From contig JABBAS010000031.1 in assembly GCA_018607835.1 (NCBI GenBank), forward strand, positions 230,567-294,566: a stretch of DNA of 64,000 bases, read 5' to 3'. The DNA comes from Methylobacillus sp. (GTDB lineage: Bacteria; Pseudomonadota; Gammaproteobacteria; Burkholderiales; Burkholderiaceae_C). Positions 52,600 to 63,055 of the stretch are shown piece after piece. Within the stretch, counting starts at the first letter, position 1. Each line of letters begins with the position of its first letter. A program made the translations under genes and the position numbers. The notes beneath the pieces were generated by a model that was not told where the DNA came from, did not search any database, and was given only the letters and a program-made list of their open reading frames with translations.

Positions 52600-54036
52600 A
52601 TGACCTTCCCTACCCCGATCACCCTGCCGTTTTACTTACCCGCCCGTGTCGCTCAACCGGCGACCACCCTGACGGCTTCTAGCGGCCTAGCGCGCAGCAG
52701 ATCGGTGATGTTGGCCATGGTGGTGTTGGCCTGTGGCTTGGTATACGGGTCACCTGCACAAGCCCAGGTAAGTGACCAGACGGCTTCCCCCGCCGCCGTG
52801 GCACAGGCGCCCGCTCCTAGCGGCGTGCCAATACGAATCGCCATGATTGAAGGCTTATCTGGCCCCTTCGCCAACACGGGTGACGCCGCGTTTAGAAACT
52901 TGGCTTGGGGTGCTGAGCGCATCAACGCCCAAGGCGGTGTGGCTTGGTCTGATGGATCGATGCGGCCCTTAGAGGTCGTGCGCTTTGACAGCAAAAGCCG
53001 CCCGGAGGAGGCACTAACCGCCTTGCGCTCTGCGGTGGACAAGGGCATACGCATCGTGACCCAAGGCAACTCTTCTGCGGTTGCTGCCGCGTTGATTGAT
53101 GCCATCAATAAGCACAACGAGCGTGAGCCTGAGCGCCGTGTGGTGTTTTTAAACTATGCCGCGGTTGAGCCAGCGCTCACCAATGAGTCGTGCAGCTTTT
53201 GGCACTTTCGGTATGACGCCCACGCGCAAATGCGTCTTGCTGCCTTGATGCGCCCGTTGGCGGAAGACAAGGCACTCAAGCGCGTCTACCTCATCGGTCA
53301 AGACTATAGCTTTGGCCAAAGCGTCGTGCGTGAAGCACGGGCGCAATTGGCGGACAAGCGCCCCGACATTGCGGTGGTGGGTGCGGAGCTACACCCCATT
53401 GGTCGCGTCAAGGATTTCTTGCCCTACATCACAAAGATCAAAGCCAGCGGGGCGCAGGCCGTGATCACAGGCAACTGGGGCAACGACTTAACGTTGCTGG
53501 TGAAGGCGGCGAGAGAGGGCGGGTTTGACGGAACGTTCTACACGTTTTACGGCAACGCCTTGGGCGCGCCAACGGCCATGGGTGATGCCGGCGTTGGCAA
53601 GGTGCTGGCAATCGCAGAGTGGTTTCCCAACCAAGGCGGCGATGCCTCGGATGCGTTTTACGCGTCTTTCCTAAAGCGGTTTCCCGATCCCTCGCAGGAT
53701 TACATGCATATGCGTATGCAATGGATGATGCAGGCCCTAGGCAATGCCTTGTCAGCTATTGGCCCGCAAGCCGCGGACGAGAGCGTCGACGCCTTCGCGT
53801 TAGCCACACAGCTGGCGTCCTCGCGGTTCACGTTGGGGGGACATACGGCCTACATGCGGGCTGAAGACCATCAGTTGCAACAGCAGTTGGCGGTTGCGCA
53901 GATGCAACGGCTAGGCGCGCCGGGCGTTCGGTTTGGCGTGGAGGGGAGTGGTTACGGTTTTGAGGTCGTGCAGATCACGACCGCCGCCGATGCCGCCATG
54001 GCAAGCCGCTGTGACATGAAGCGCCCCATTAAATAA
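52600..54036 (+). CDS. Branched-chain amino-acid-type ABC transporter substrate-binding protein
   Basis: RIAMIEGLSGPFANTGDAAFRNLAWGAERINAQGGV; periplasmic binding protein fold; alternative start 52708 just ahead of signal peptide. Confidence 0.88.
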   Translation: MTFPTPITLPFYLPARVAQPATTLTASSGLARSRSVMLAMVVLACGLVYGSPAQAQVSDQTASPAAVAQAPAPSGVPIRIAMIEGLSGPFANTGDAAFRNLAWGAERINAQGGVAWSDGSMRPLEVVRFDSKSRPEEALTALRSAVDKGIRIVTQGNSSAVAAALIDAINKHNEREPERRVVFLNYAAVEPALTNESCSFWHFRYDAHAQMRLAALMRPLAEDKALKRVYLIGQDYSFGQSVVREARAQLADKRPDIAVVGAELHPIGRVKDFLPYITKIKASGAQAVITGNWGNDLTLLVKAAREGGFDGTFYTFYGNALGAPTAMGDAGVGKVLAIAEWFPNQGGDASDAFYASFLKRFPDPSQDYMHMRMQWMMQALGNALSAIGPQAADESVDAFALATQLASSRFTLGGHTAYMRAEDHQLQQQLAVAQMQRLGAPGVRFGVEGSGYGFEVVQITTAADAAMASRCDMKRPIK

Positions 54037-54150
54037 ATAGCTATAAAGCATTCATATGAGTTGCTTATTGGCGTCCCGACACCCAGGGTCGTTGGCCGCT
54101 GCTCTTTGTTCGGGTAGAATGCTGGGTTACGCCGCGACAGGCGCGGGGTA

Positions 54151-54202
54151 ACTTTGCAAGCTTTTGCTAGCCTTTGCTGGTCTTTGCTAGCGTTTGCAAA
54201 GT
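54151..54202. repeat. Five imperfect 10-bp units in rpsO upstream region, ends forming a 9-bp inverted repeat
   Basis: actttgcaag cttttgctag cctttgctgg tctttgctag cgtttgcaaa; ACTTTGCAA (54151) vs TTGCAAAGT (54194). Confidence 0.85.
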
Positions 54203-54203
54203 C

Positions 54204-54225
54204 AAGTTCAAATCTAAGTTCAAAT
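54204..54225. repeat. Direct repeat AAGTTCAAAT x2, 12-bp period
   Basis: AAGTTCAAATctAAGTTCAAAT. Confidence 0.9.
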
Positions 54226-54300
54226 GAACGTGCACGTTACTAGTGGCTGGTAGACCCTAAGAGGGGCTGGCGACCGGTAACGCAAGTAACAGGAAAAATC

Positions 54301-54564
54301 ATGACAACTATTGTCAAAGCAGACATCGTTAAAGACAACGCCCGCAGTGCTGGCGACACGGGTAGCCCGGAAGTGCAAGTGGCTTTGTTGACCGCTCGCA
54401 TCAACTACCTGACGCCTCACTTTAAAGAAAACAAAAAAGATCACCACGGTCGTCGTGGTTTGTTGCGTATGGTTAGCCGTCGCCGCAAGCTGCTTGACTA
54501 CCTTAAGTCCAAGGACGCTGAGCGTTACTTGGCCTTGATTGCCAAGTTGGGTCTGCGCAAGTAA
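54301..54564 (+). CDS. rpsO: 30S ribosomal protein S15
   Basis: [51 protein letters not shown]. Confidence 0.97.
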   Translation: MTTIVKADIVKDNARSAGDTGSPEVQVALLTARINYLTPHFKENKKDHHGRRGLLRMVSRRRKLLDYLKSKDAERYLALIAKLGLRK

Positions 54565-54592
54565 TGCGTAGCCGCAAGGCAAGTTAAAAATT

Positions 54593-54629
54593 AACGCCTG
54601 GTTCAGCCCCGCGCTGACCCAGGCGTTTT
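54593..54629 (+). terminator. Intrinsic terminator downstream of rpsO
   Basis: AACGCCTGGTTCAG-ccccgcg-CTGACCCAGGCGTTTT. Confidence 0.8.
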
Positions 54630-54872
54630 GCACATCTGCAATCCCGATTTTGTGGTTGCAATGAGGGGCCAATTGGCCTCAATCGTGGCTCAGATACGAC
54701 GCGTCAGGTCGAAGCTGTGTCATTCCAAAACAAGTCTTTCAGCGTCTCTTGTGATGCGCCTTTGGTAGCCGACTTGTTCTGGGATGGCATCGTGTCCTGA
54801 AGTGGTAACTGAGCAAAATCGCGTCAAAGCGCTGTGTCGTTTTGTACGCATCTACTTACAGGAGTTCAGTAC

Positions 54873-57029
54873 ATGAGCATGTTTAATAAAGTAACAAAGT
54901 CGTTCCAATGGGGCGAGCACACCGTCCGTATGGAGACCGGCGAAATTGCACGCCAGTCTTCTGGCGCGGTTTTGGTTGATATCGACGGCACGGTGATTTT
55001 GGCAACGGTTGTCGCCAAGACAACGGCCAAAGCCGGGCAAGACTTCTTCCCGCTGACGGTGGACTACCTTGAAAAGACCTATGCCGCGGGCAAAATCCCG
55101 GGCAGCTTCTTCAAGCGCGAAGGTCGCCCAAGCGAGTTCGAGACCCTGACCTCGCGTCTGATCGACCGTCCTATTCGTCCTTTGTTCCCCGAAGGTTTCT
55201 TCAACGAAGTGCAAGTGGTTATTCACACCGTGTCCTTGAATCCAGAAGTCGACGCGGACATGGCAGCCATGATCGGCACCAGCGCGGCTTTGAGTATCAG
55301 TGGCATTCCGTTTAACGGCCCCATCGGTGCAGCCCGCGTGGGTTATGTGAATGGCGAGTATGTTCTGAACCCAGGACAAACAGCGCGTAAAGATTCGCAG
55401 ATGGATTTGATTGTTGCAGGCACCGAGACCGCCGTGTTGATGGTCGAGTCAGAAGCGCAGCAACTGAGCGAAGAGATCATGTTGGGCGGTGTCATGTTCG
55501 GTCACGAGCAAGGCCTGATTGCGATCAATGCGATTCACGAACTGGTTCGTGAAGCTGGCAAGCCCGCATGGGATTGGAAAGCACCTGCGCAAGATACCGC
55601 ATTGGTTGAAAAGGTTGAGGCGCTGGGCCGCGCTAAGCTGGAAGCGGCTTACCAAGAGCGCAACAAGCAAGTACGCACACAGGCTTTGCGTGCCACATAC
55701 GCTGACGTGATGGCCGGTTTGAACGCCGATGGCATCGCGTTCGATAGCGTGAACGTTGAAGGCCTGTTGCACGACATCGAGGCGAAGATTGTTCGCGGCC
55801 AAATTTTGGCGGGTGAGCCCCGCATCGACGGCCGTGATACGCGCACGGTGCGCCCGATCGAAATCCGCAACGGCGTCCTGCCACGCACGCACGGTTCAGC
55901 CCTGTTTACACGTGGCGAGACACAGGCTTTGGTGGTGACGACGTTGGGTACCGAACGTGACGCGCAGCGCATTGATGCGTTGGCGGGTGAGTTCGAAGAC
56001 CGCTTTATGTTGCACTACAACATGCCTCCCTTCGCGACGGGTGAAACCGGTCGTGTTGGTAGCCCTAAGCGTCGCGAGATCGGTCACGGCCGTTTGGCTA
56101 AGCGTGCCTTGGCGGCGGTGCTGCCTGCAAAAGAAGACTTCCCGTACACGATGCGTGTTGTGAGCGAGATCACCGAATCCAATGGTTCATCGTCTATGGC
56201 CTCCGTTTGCGGTGGCTGTTTGAGCATGATGGATGCGGGTGTCCCATTGAAGGCACATGTGGCAGGTATCGCCATGGGCTTGATCAAAGAAGACAACCGC
56301 TTTGCGGTGTTGACGGACATTTTGGGTGACGAAGATCACTTGGGTGATATGGACTTCAAGGTCGCTGGTACGACCGACGGTGTGACTGCGTTGCAGATGG
56401 ACATCAAGATCCAGGGCATTACCAAAGAGATCATGCAAGTCGCGTTGGCGCAAGCCAAAGAGGCGCGTATGCACATCTTGGGAAAAATGCAAGAAGCAAT
56501 GGGCGAGGCGAACGCCGAAGTGTCTAGCTTTGCGCCACGTCTGTACAGCATGAAGATCAATCCAGAGAAAATTCGTGACGTGATTGGTAAGGGTGGTGCG
56601 ACCATCCGTGCCTTGACCGAAGAGACGGGTACGCAGATCAACATCGAAGAAGACGGCACCATCACCATCGCATCGGTGGACGGCGCGATGGCTGACGAAG
56701 CCAAGCGACGCATTGAAGAGATCACGGCAGAGGTCGAAGTCGGCGCGATCTACGAAGGCCCCATCACCAAGATTCTCGATTTTGGTGCGTTGGTTAATTT
56801 GTTGCCTGGCAAAGATGGCCTGCTTCACATCAGCCAGATCGCCCATGAGCGTGTGGAAAAGGTAACCGACTACTTGAGCGAAGGCCAAGTGGTTCGCGTC
56901 AAGGTGCTTGAGACGGACGAAAAGGGCCGTATCAAGTTGTCCATGAAGGTCTTGTTGGACCGTGAGTCAGCACCACAGGCGGCACCCGCACCGGCTGCTG
57001 AAGCACCTGCAGAGCCAACGCCAGAGTAA
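54873..57029 (+). CDS. pnp: Polyribonucleotide nucleotidyltransferase
   Basis: [29 protein letters not shown] domain [21 protein letters not shown]1 domain. Confidence 0.97.
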   Translation: MSMFNKVTKSFQWGEHTVRMETGEIARQSSGAVLVDIDGTVILATVVAKTTAKAGQDFFPLTVDYLEKTYAAGKIPGSFFKREGRPSEFETLTSRLIDRPIRPLFPEGFFNEVQVVIHTVSLNPEVDADMAAMIGTSAALSISGIPFNGPIGAARVGYVNGEYVLNPGQTARKDSQMDLIVAGTETAVLMVESEAQQLSEEIMLGGVMFGHEQGLIAINAIHELVREAGKPAWDWKAPAQDTALVEKVEALGRAKLEAAYQERNKQVRTQALRATYADVMAGLNADGIAFDSVNVEGLLHDIEAKIVRGQILAGEPRIDGRDTRTVRPIEIRNGVLPRTHGSALFTRGETQALVVTTLGTERDAQRIDALAGEFEDRFMLHYNMPPFATGETGRVGSPKRREIGHGRLAKRALAAVLPAKEDFPYTMRVVSEITESNGSSSMASVCGGCLSMMDAGVPLKAHVAGIAMGLIKEDNRFAVLTDILGDEDHLGDMDFKVAGTTDGVTALQMDIKIQGITKEIMQVALAQAKEARMHILGKMQEAMGEANAEVSSFAPRLYSMKINPEKIRDVIGKGGATIRALTEETGTQINIEEDGTITIASVDGAMADEAKRRIEEITAEVEVGAIYEGPITKILDFGALVNLLPGKDGLLHISQIAHERVEKVTDYLSEGQVVRVKVLETDEKGRIKLSMKVLLDRESAPQAAPAPAAEAPAEPTPE

Positions 57030-57092
57030 TTGCATGGTCTAAGGCATCAGCCTACGTGGCTGATGCCCGACATGCCCAACAACCTGTACAAC

Positions 57093-58106
57093 ATGCAAGT
57101 TATCGCCATTACCAACCCCGGGGCGCCTGACGTTTTGCGTCTTGCGGATGCGGACACCCCAACGGCTGGTGCGGGTGAGGTCCTGATTCGCGTGCACGCC
57201 AGCGGCGTTAACCGCCCTGACGTGTTGCAGAGAAAAGGCGCTTATCCGCCGCCAGCTGGCGCCTCCCCGATTCCCGGCCTTGAGGTGGCGGGTGTGGTGG
57301 CGTCCGGTGATACTGAGGCGATGGCTGCAGCGGGCTTGAAGGTCGGCGATGCCGTGTGTGCCTTGGTTGCGGGTGGCGGTTACGCAAGTTGGTGCGTGGC
57401 ACCGGTTGTTCAGTGCCTACCCGTGCCCAAAGGCTTGTCCATGGTCGAGGCCGCGGCCTTGCCTGAGACCTTTTTTACGGTTTGGAGCAACGTGTTTGAC
57501 CGGGCAGGGCTACTGGCCGGTGAAACGGTGTTGATTCAAGGCGGATCAAGCGGTATCGGTGTGACGGCTATCCAGCTCGCCAAGGCGATGGGTGCGCACG
57601 TGTTGGTAACAGCGGGTAGCGATGAGAAGTGCCAAGCCTGTCTGGACTTGGGTGCGGACCATGCCATTAACTACAAAACAAGCGATTTTGCCGAACGCGT
57701 GTTGGCGCTCACGCAAGGTCGTGGCGTGGATGTGATCTTGGATATGGTTGCTGGCAGCTACGTTGCGCGCGAGGTTGGCTGCTTGGCTGAAGACGGTCGT
57801 TTGGTCATCATTGCCGTTCAAGGCGGCATCGATGCATCGTTTGATGCGAGTTTGGTGTTGCGCAAGCGTCTGAAGATTACGGGCTCTACCCTGCGTCCAC
57901 GGCCTGTTGCGTTCAAGGCCGCGATTGCGGCGCAGCTAAAAGCCACGGTTTGGCCCCTGCTGGAAGCCGGGTCTGTACGCGTGCAGATTTTTAAGACCTT
58001 TGCAGCGGCGGATGCCGCGCAGGCGCATGCGCTGATGGAGTCCAACGCGCATATTGGCAAAATTATGTTGACCTGGCCTGTCGATGCGGAGGGGTCTGCG
58101 GCCTGA
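57093..58106 (+). CDS. NAD(P)H-quinone oxidoreductase (PIG3-like, MDR family)
   Basis: RVHASGVNRPDVLQRKGAYPPPAGASPIPGLEVAG; ILIQGGSSGIGVTAIQLAKAMG-like motif; start could also be 57063. Confidence 0.9.
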   Translation: MQVIAITNPGAPDVLRLADADTPTAGAGEVLIRVHASGVNRPDVLQRKGAYPPPAGASPIPGLEVAGVVASGDTEAMAAAGLKVGDAVCALVAGGGYASWCVAPVVQCLPVPKGLSMVEAAALPETFFTVWSNVFDRAGLLAGETVLIQGGSSGIGVTAIQLAKAMGAHVLVTAGSDEKCQACLDLGADHAINYKTSDFAERVLALTQGRGVDVILDMVAGSYVAREVGCLAEDGRLVIIAVQGGIDASFDASLVLRKRLKITGSTLRPRPVAFKAAIAAQLKATVWPLLEAGSVRVQIFKTFAAADAAQAHALMESNAHIGKIMLTWPVDAEGSAA

Positions 58107-58133
58107 TAGGTCGCGGGCTAGGAGTTACACACT

Positions 58134-58880
58134 ATGAAAAAATTAATCGCAGGCAACTGGAAGATGAATGGCGATTCAGCCAGCAACGCCGAATTGTTGG
58201 CCGGTATCGTTGCGGGCCTGCCTGGCCTTGATGCCTGTGATGTCTTGGTCTGCCCACCCAGCGTGTATGTTGCGAGCGCGGTGACGGCCTTGGCGGGACA
58301 GTCCGTTGCCGTTGGCGGGCAAGACGTCTCGGTTCAGGTTAAAGGTGCTTATACCGGCGAGGTGAGTGCCGATATGTTGCGCGATGTGGGTGCCACCTAC
58401 GCCATCGTTGGACATTCTGAGCGTCGCCAGTACCACGGTGAAACGGATGCCTTGGTCGGCGAAAAAGCGCAAGCTGCCCTCGCGCACGGCATCACACCAG
58501 TGGTGTGTATTGGCGAAACCTTGGCGCAGCGCGAGGCGGGTGAAACCAATGCGGTTGTAAAACGTCAGTTGGCTGCAGTCATTCACGCTGTCGGCCATTG
58601 CGTCAGTGAGTTGGTGTTGGCGTACGAGCCCGTTTGGGCGATTGGTACCGGTCAAACCGCGACGCCTGAGCAAGCCCAAGCGGTGCACGCCGTGATTCGC
58701 GCTCAAATTGCCGCCGCGACAGAGCATCCTGAGCGCGTGCGAATCTTGTACGGCGGCAGCATGAACGCTGCCAATGCGACCCAATTGCTGGCTCAGCCCG
58801 ATATCGACGGCGGCTTGATTGGAGGCGCATCGCTCAAGGTGGCCGACTTCTTAACCATTATTCGGGCTGCTCAGGGATAA
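58134..58880 (+). CDS. tpiA: Triosephosphate isomerase
   Basis: LIAGNWKMNGD, AYEPVWAIGTGQTATPEQAQ, GGLIGGASLK. Confidence 0.97.
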   Translation: MKKLIAGNWKMNGDSASNAELLAGIVAGLPGLDACDVLVCPPSVYVASAVTALAGQSVAVGGQDVSVQVKGAYTGEVSADMLRDVGATYAIVGHSERRQYHGETDALVGEKAQAALAHGITPVVCIGETLAQREAGETNAVVKRQLAAVIHAVGHCVSELVLAYEPVWAIGTGQTATPEQAQAVHAVIRAQIAAATEHPERVRILYGGSMNAANATQLLAQPDIDGGLIGGASLKVADFLTIIRAAQG

Positions 58881-58960
58881 GTTGTCTGGCAAGGCACTAC
58901 ACTTACCCCCTTTGAAAACCCAATAATTAAACACATACATTCTGTCCTGGAGTTATTTTC

Positions 58961-59359
58961 ATGTCTGCTTTTACCAATATTGTGATGGCTGTTCAGTTGC
59001 TATCGGCGCTCGCCATGATTGGATTGATCCTCATGCAACACGGCAAGGGTGCTGATGCGGGCGCTGCTTTCGGCGGCGGAGCCAGCTCCGGTAGTCTGTT
59101 TGGTGCTTCCGGTAGCGCCAACTTTATGTCACGCAGTACCGCTGTGTTGGCAACGGTGTTCTTGGGTAGTACGTTGTTTCTGTCGTATATGGGCTACCGC
59201 CCGCCAGCGCCGAACACAGAGGGCAGTATTTTGGAGTCGGTTGCGCCGGGCGCATCCATTCCTTCAGAGTTACCCGCTAACAATCAATTGCCAGCGGCGC
59301 TGCCCGACGGTGTGCCAGCCAACGACGCCAAGGGCGCGGCGGCCATCCCCGGCAATTGA
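58961..59359 (+). CDS. secG: Preprotein translocase subunit SecG
   Basis: MIGLILMQHGKGADAGAAFGGGASSGSLFGASGSANFMSRSTAVLATVF. Confidence 0.95.
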   Translation: MSAFTNIVMAVQLLSALAMIGLILMQHGKGADAGAAFGGGASSGSLFGASGSANFMSRSTAVLATVFLGSTLFLSYMGYRPPAPNTEGSILESVAPGASIPSELPANNQLPAALPDGVPANDAKGAAAIPGN

Positions 59360-59375
59360 TCGGGTGCACGGACTG

Positions 59376-59402
59376 AAAGCCTCCCACGGGAGGCTTTTTT
59401 TT
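59376..59402 (+). terminator. Intrinsic terminator downstream of secG
   Basis: AAAGCCTCCcacgGGAGGCTTTTTTTT. Confidence 0.92.
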
Positions 59403-59580
59403 GTCTAATTACGCCGTTTTTGAGCCGTTGGGCGTTTGCGTTTTCTCTCGTAGCCGCCCGGCGTAGCGTGTGCGACATAAATGTGTGGTGTCGGGCTGCG
59501 CCGACTTAAATGACTTGGTTTTCGGAGTAAAATCTAAGGCTTAACTGGTCACATTGCACAACAAGGTGAGCCAGGAATAG

Positions 59581-59665
59581 GCCGTCGTGGTGAAATTGGT
59601 AGACACGCTATCTTGAGGGGGTAGTGGCGAAAGCTGTGCGAGTTCGAGTCTCGCCGACGGCACCA
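59581..59665 (+). tRNA. tRNA-Leu (anticodon GAG)
   Basis: GCCGTCGTGGTGAAATTGGTAGACACGCTATCTTGAGGGGGTAGTGGCGAAAGCTGTGCGAGTTCGAGTCTCGCCGACGGCACCA; CTATC-TTGAGGG-GGTAG anticodon arm. Confidence 0.96.
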
Positions 59666-59688
59666 TTCAATAAATTCGGTTGACAGTC

Positions 59689-60048
59689 ATGGACCTAGAA
59701 CAATATCTACCCGTCATTTTGTTTCTCTTGGTTGGCGTTGCTGTTGGCATCATCCCCCAGGCATTGGGCTACTTGTTAGGTCCCAACCGCCCCGACGCGG
59801 CAAAAAACTCCCCGTACGAGTGTGGCTTCGAGGCCTTTGAAGACGCCCGTATGAAGTTTGACGTGCGTTACTACCTCGTCGCCATCTTGTTTATTTTGTT
59901 CGACTTGGAAATCGCATTTCTCTTTCCTTGGGCTGTGGCTTTAAAGGACTTGGGGGCAACGGGTTTCTGGGCTGTCGTGGTTTTTCTCGGCATTCTGGTC
60001 GTTGGCTTTATTTACGAATGGAAAAAGGGCGCACTCGACTGGGAGTGA
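59689..60048 (+). CDS. nuoA: NADH-quinone oxidoreductase subunit A
   Basis: [40 protein letters not shown]. Confidence 0.96.
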   Translation: MDLEQYLPVILFLLVGVAVGIIPQALGYLLGPNRPDAAKNSPYECGFEAFEDARMKFDVRYYLVAILFILFDLEIAFLFPWAVALKDLGATGFWAVVVFLGILVVGFIYEWKKGALDWE

Positions 60049-60118
60049 ATGCCCGCGCTGTCGCTCGACGCCATGTTGTGGTCGGGTTGACTGGCAATGA
60101 CCTTAGGACGGTTTAGGT

Positions 60119-60601
60119 ATGGCAATCGAAGGTGTTTTCGAAAAGGGCTTTGTCACCACGAGTTACGACTCAATGGTGAATTGGGCAAAAACGGGTTCTC
60201 TCTGGCCGATGACATTCGGTTTGGCTTGCTGCGCTGTTGAGATGATGCACGCCGGTGCGGCTCGTTACGACTTGGCTCGCTTCGGCGCGGAGGTCTTTCG
60301 CGCGAGTCCTCGCCAGGCTGACCTGATGATCGTGGCCGGCACCTTGTGTAACAAGATGGCGCCCGCGCTGCGTAAGGTCTATGACCAGATGAGCGAGCCC
60401 CGTTGGGTGATCTCTATGGGGTCATGTGCCAACGGCGGTGGCTATTACCACTACAGCTATTCAGTGGTGCGTGGTTGCGACCGTATCGTGCCCGTTGATA
60501 TCTATGTGCCCGGTTGCCCGCCAACAGCGGAAGCACTGCTGTACGGGATTATCCAGCTCCAAGAAAAAATCCGCCGCACCCAAACGATTGCGCGCGTTTA
60601 A
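60119..60601 (+). CDS. nuoB: NADH-quinone oxidoreductase subunit B
   Basis: [43 protein letters not shown]. Confidence 0.97.
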   Translation: MAIEGVFEKGFVTTSYDSMVNWAKTGSLWPMTFGLACCAVEMMHAGAARYDLARFGAEVFRASPRQADLMIVAGTLCNKMAPALRKVYDQMSEPRWVISMGSCANGGGYYHYSYSVVRGCDRIVPVDIYVPGCPPTAEALLYGIIQLQEKIRRTQTIARV

Positions 60602-60647
60602 CGCCCGCTGCTAACCCGTACGTATACGCGCAGATACAGGTCCTACT

Positions 60648-61253
60648 ATGTCCATGCCCGCCACTCCTGACCAATTGAAACAAGCCGTCGAGGCGGCACT
60701 AGGCGATCGCATTGTTCGCGTTTCACACGACTTAGGTGAGACCACCGTGGTGGTTGATGCCACGAACTACGAAGCCGCTGCCGCCTTATTGCGCGATGCC
60801 CCAGGTTGCCAATTTGAGCAATTATTGGATCTGTGTGGCCTTGACTACAGCGACTTCGGTGACGGGGTGTACGAAGGCCCACGTTTCTGCGTGGTGTTGC
60901 ACCTGTTGTCTGTGTCACTCAACCAGCGTCTGCGAGTGAAGGTCTTCTGTACCGATGATGACTTTCCTGTGGTGGCCTCGGTCAACAGCGTATGGAACGC
61001 TGCGAACTGGTATGAGCGGGAGGCTTTTGACCTCTTCGGGATCATGTTCGAGGGCCATGAAGATTTGCGACGCATCCTCACTGACTACGGTTTCATCGGT
61101 CACCCCTTCCGTAAGGATTTTCCGGTTACGGGACACGTTGAGATGCGTTACGACGCCGAGCAGAAACGCGTTGTTTATCAGCCCGTCACGATTGAGCCGC
61201 GCGAGATTACCCCGCGCATCATTCGCGAAGATAACTATGCAGGCTTGAACTGA
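60648..61253 (+). CDS. nuoC: NADH-quinone oxidoreductase subunit C
   Basis: [39 protein letters not shown]. Confidence 0.96.
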   Translation: MSMPATPDQLKQAVEAALGDRIVRVSHDLGETTVVVDATNYEAAAALLRDAPGCQFEQLLDLCGLDYSDFGDGVYEGPRFCVVLHLLSVSLNQRLRVKVFCTDDDFPVVASVNSVWNAANWYEREAFDLFGIMFEGHEDLRRILTDYGFIGHPFRKDFPVTGHVEMRYDAEQKRVVYQPVTIEPREITPRIIREDNYAGLN

Positions 61254-61283
61254 GCCGCGTGAACGTTAGAAGCAGTAAGACAC

Positions 61284-62537
61284 ATGGCTGAAATAAAAAA
61301 TTACACCCTGAACTTTGGTCCTCAGCACCCGGCGGCGCACGGCGTGTTGCGGTTGGTGCTCGAGCTAGACGGCGAGGTGGTGCAACGCGCTGACCCGCAC
61401 ATTGGTCTGCTGCATCGCGCGACTGAAAAGCTGGCCGAGACCAAGACCTATATGCAGTCTCTGCCGTACATGGACCGCCTGGACTACGTGTCCATGATGT
61501 GTAACGAGCACGCTTACTGCTTGACCATTGAAAAAATGTTGGGCCTAGAGGTGCCAAAGCGCGCCCAGTACATCCGCGTGATGTTTGCGGAAATTACCCG
61601 CCTGCTCAATCACCTGATGTGGTTGGGCGCCCACGCCCACGACTGTGGCGCATCGACCATCCTGATCTACACCTTCCGTGAGCGCGAGGCCTTGTTTGAT
61701 ATGTACGAGGCGGTGTCCGGTGCCCGTATGCATGCGGCGTACTTCCGCCCAGGCGGCGTCTACCGTGATCTGCCTGACACCATGCCGCAGTTCAAAGCCA
61801 GCAAGGTGCGCAACGCCCGTGGGGTAGCCGCCTTGAATGAGAACCGCCAAGGCTCGTTGTTGGACTTCATTGATGACTTCTGCACGAAGTTCCCCAACTA
61901 CGTGGACGAGTACGAAACCCTGCTAACCAACAACCGTATCTGGAAACAGCGCACGGTTGGCGTGGGCACCATCACCGCTGAGCGTGCATTGAATATGGGC
62001 TTTACGGGGCCCATGCTGCGTGGTTCTGGCGTTGCATGGGATTTGCGCAAGACGCAACCCTACGACGTGTACCCGGAGATGGACTTTGATGTGGCCATTG
62101 GTACCAACGGTGATAGCTACGACCGCTATGTTGTGCGTGTCGAAGAGATGCGACAGAGCAACCGCATCATCAAGCAATGCGTGGACTGGTTGCGTGTCAA
62201 TCCAGGCCCCGTTATTACGGATAACCACAAGGTGGCGTCGCCATCGCGTGAGGCGATGAAGTCGAACATGGAGGAGTTAATCCACCACTTCAAATTGTTC
62301 ACCGAGGGCTTCCGTATTCCCGAAGGCGAGGCCTACGCCGCCGTCGAGCACCCCAAAGGGGAGTTTGGTATCTACATGGTGAGTGATGGCGCTAACAAGC
62401 CGTACCGCCTAAAAATTCGCGCCCCAGGTTTCGCCCATTTGGCAGGCTTGGATGAGCTCACCCGTGGCCACATGCTGGCAGACGCGGTGGCCATTATTGG
62501 CACCATGGACATTGTGTTTGGAGAGATTGACCGATGA
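61284..62537 (+). CDS. nuoD: NADH-quinone oxidoreductase subunit D
   Basis: [51 protein letters not shown]. Confidence 0.97.
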   Translation: MAEIKNYTLNFGPQHPAAHGVLRLVLELDGEVVQRADPHIGLLHRATEKLAETKTYMQSLPYMDRLDYVSMMCNEHAYCLTIEKMLGLEVPKRAQYIRVMFAEITRLLNHLMWLGAHAHDCGASTILIYTFREREALFDMYEAVSGARMHAAYFRPGGVYRDLPDTMPQFKASKVRNARGVAALNENRQGSLLDFIDDFCTKFPNYVDEYETLLTNNRIWKQRTVGVGTITAERALNMGFTGPMLRGSGVAWDLRKTQPYDVYPEMDFDVAIGTNGDSYDRYVVRVEEMRQSNRIIKQCVDWLRVNPGPVITDNHKVASPSREAMKSNMEELIHHFKLFTEGFRIPEGEAYAAVEHPKGEFGIYMVSDGANKPYRLKIRAPGFAHLAGLDELTRGHMLADAVAIIGTMDIVFGEIDR

Positions 62538-63055
62538 TCTCTGAGTCAACCCGCACGCGCTTCGATCGCGAAGTTGCGAAATACCCCGCCGACCAAAAGC
62601 GTTCCGCTGTCATGGCCTGCCTGTCCATCGTTCAAGATGAACAAGGCTGGGTGAGCTCGGACGCAGAAGCCGACATTGCTGACTACCTCGGTATGGCCAA
62701 GATGGCCGTCCACGAAGTCACCACCTTCTACAACATGTACAACCAACAGCCCGTTGGTGTGTTCAAGTTGAACGTGTGTACCAACCTGCCGTGCCAATTG
62801 CGTAACGGCCAAACCGCCTTGCATTACCTAGAAGAAAAACTGGGTGTCAAGATGGGACACACCACGCCGGACGGTTTGTTTACCTTGCAGCAATCTGAAT
62901 GCTTGGGCGCCTGCGCGGATGCACCTGTCATGTTGGTTAACGATCGCAATATGTGTAGCAATATGTCGACCGAGCGCATGGATCAAATGGTTCAAGCCTT
63001 GCGCGACAAAGCGGCCGCCGCCAGGGGTGCAGCCAAAAAAGGAACACAGTCATGA
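62534..63055 (+). CDS. nuoE: NADH-quinone oxidoreductase subunit E
   Basis: [49 protein letters not shown]. Confidence 0.96.
   Translation: MISESTRTRFDREVAKYPADQKRSAVMACLSIVQDEQGWVSSDAEADIADYLGMAKMAVHEVTTFYNMYNQQPVGVFKLNVCTNLPCQLRNGQTALHYLEEKLGVKMGHTTPDGLFTLQQSECLGACADAPVMLVNDRNMCSNMSTERMDQMVQALRDKAAAARGAAKKGTQS

Noticed and set aside
56187-56888. 233-aa minus-strand ORF opposite pnp
   Set aside because: Shadow ORF in a highly conserved coding gene.
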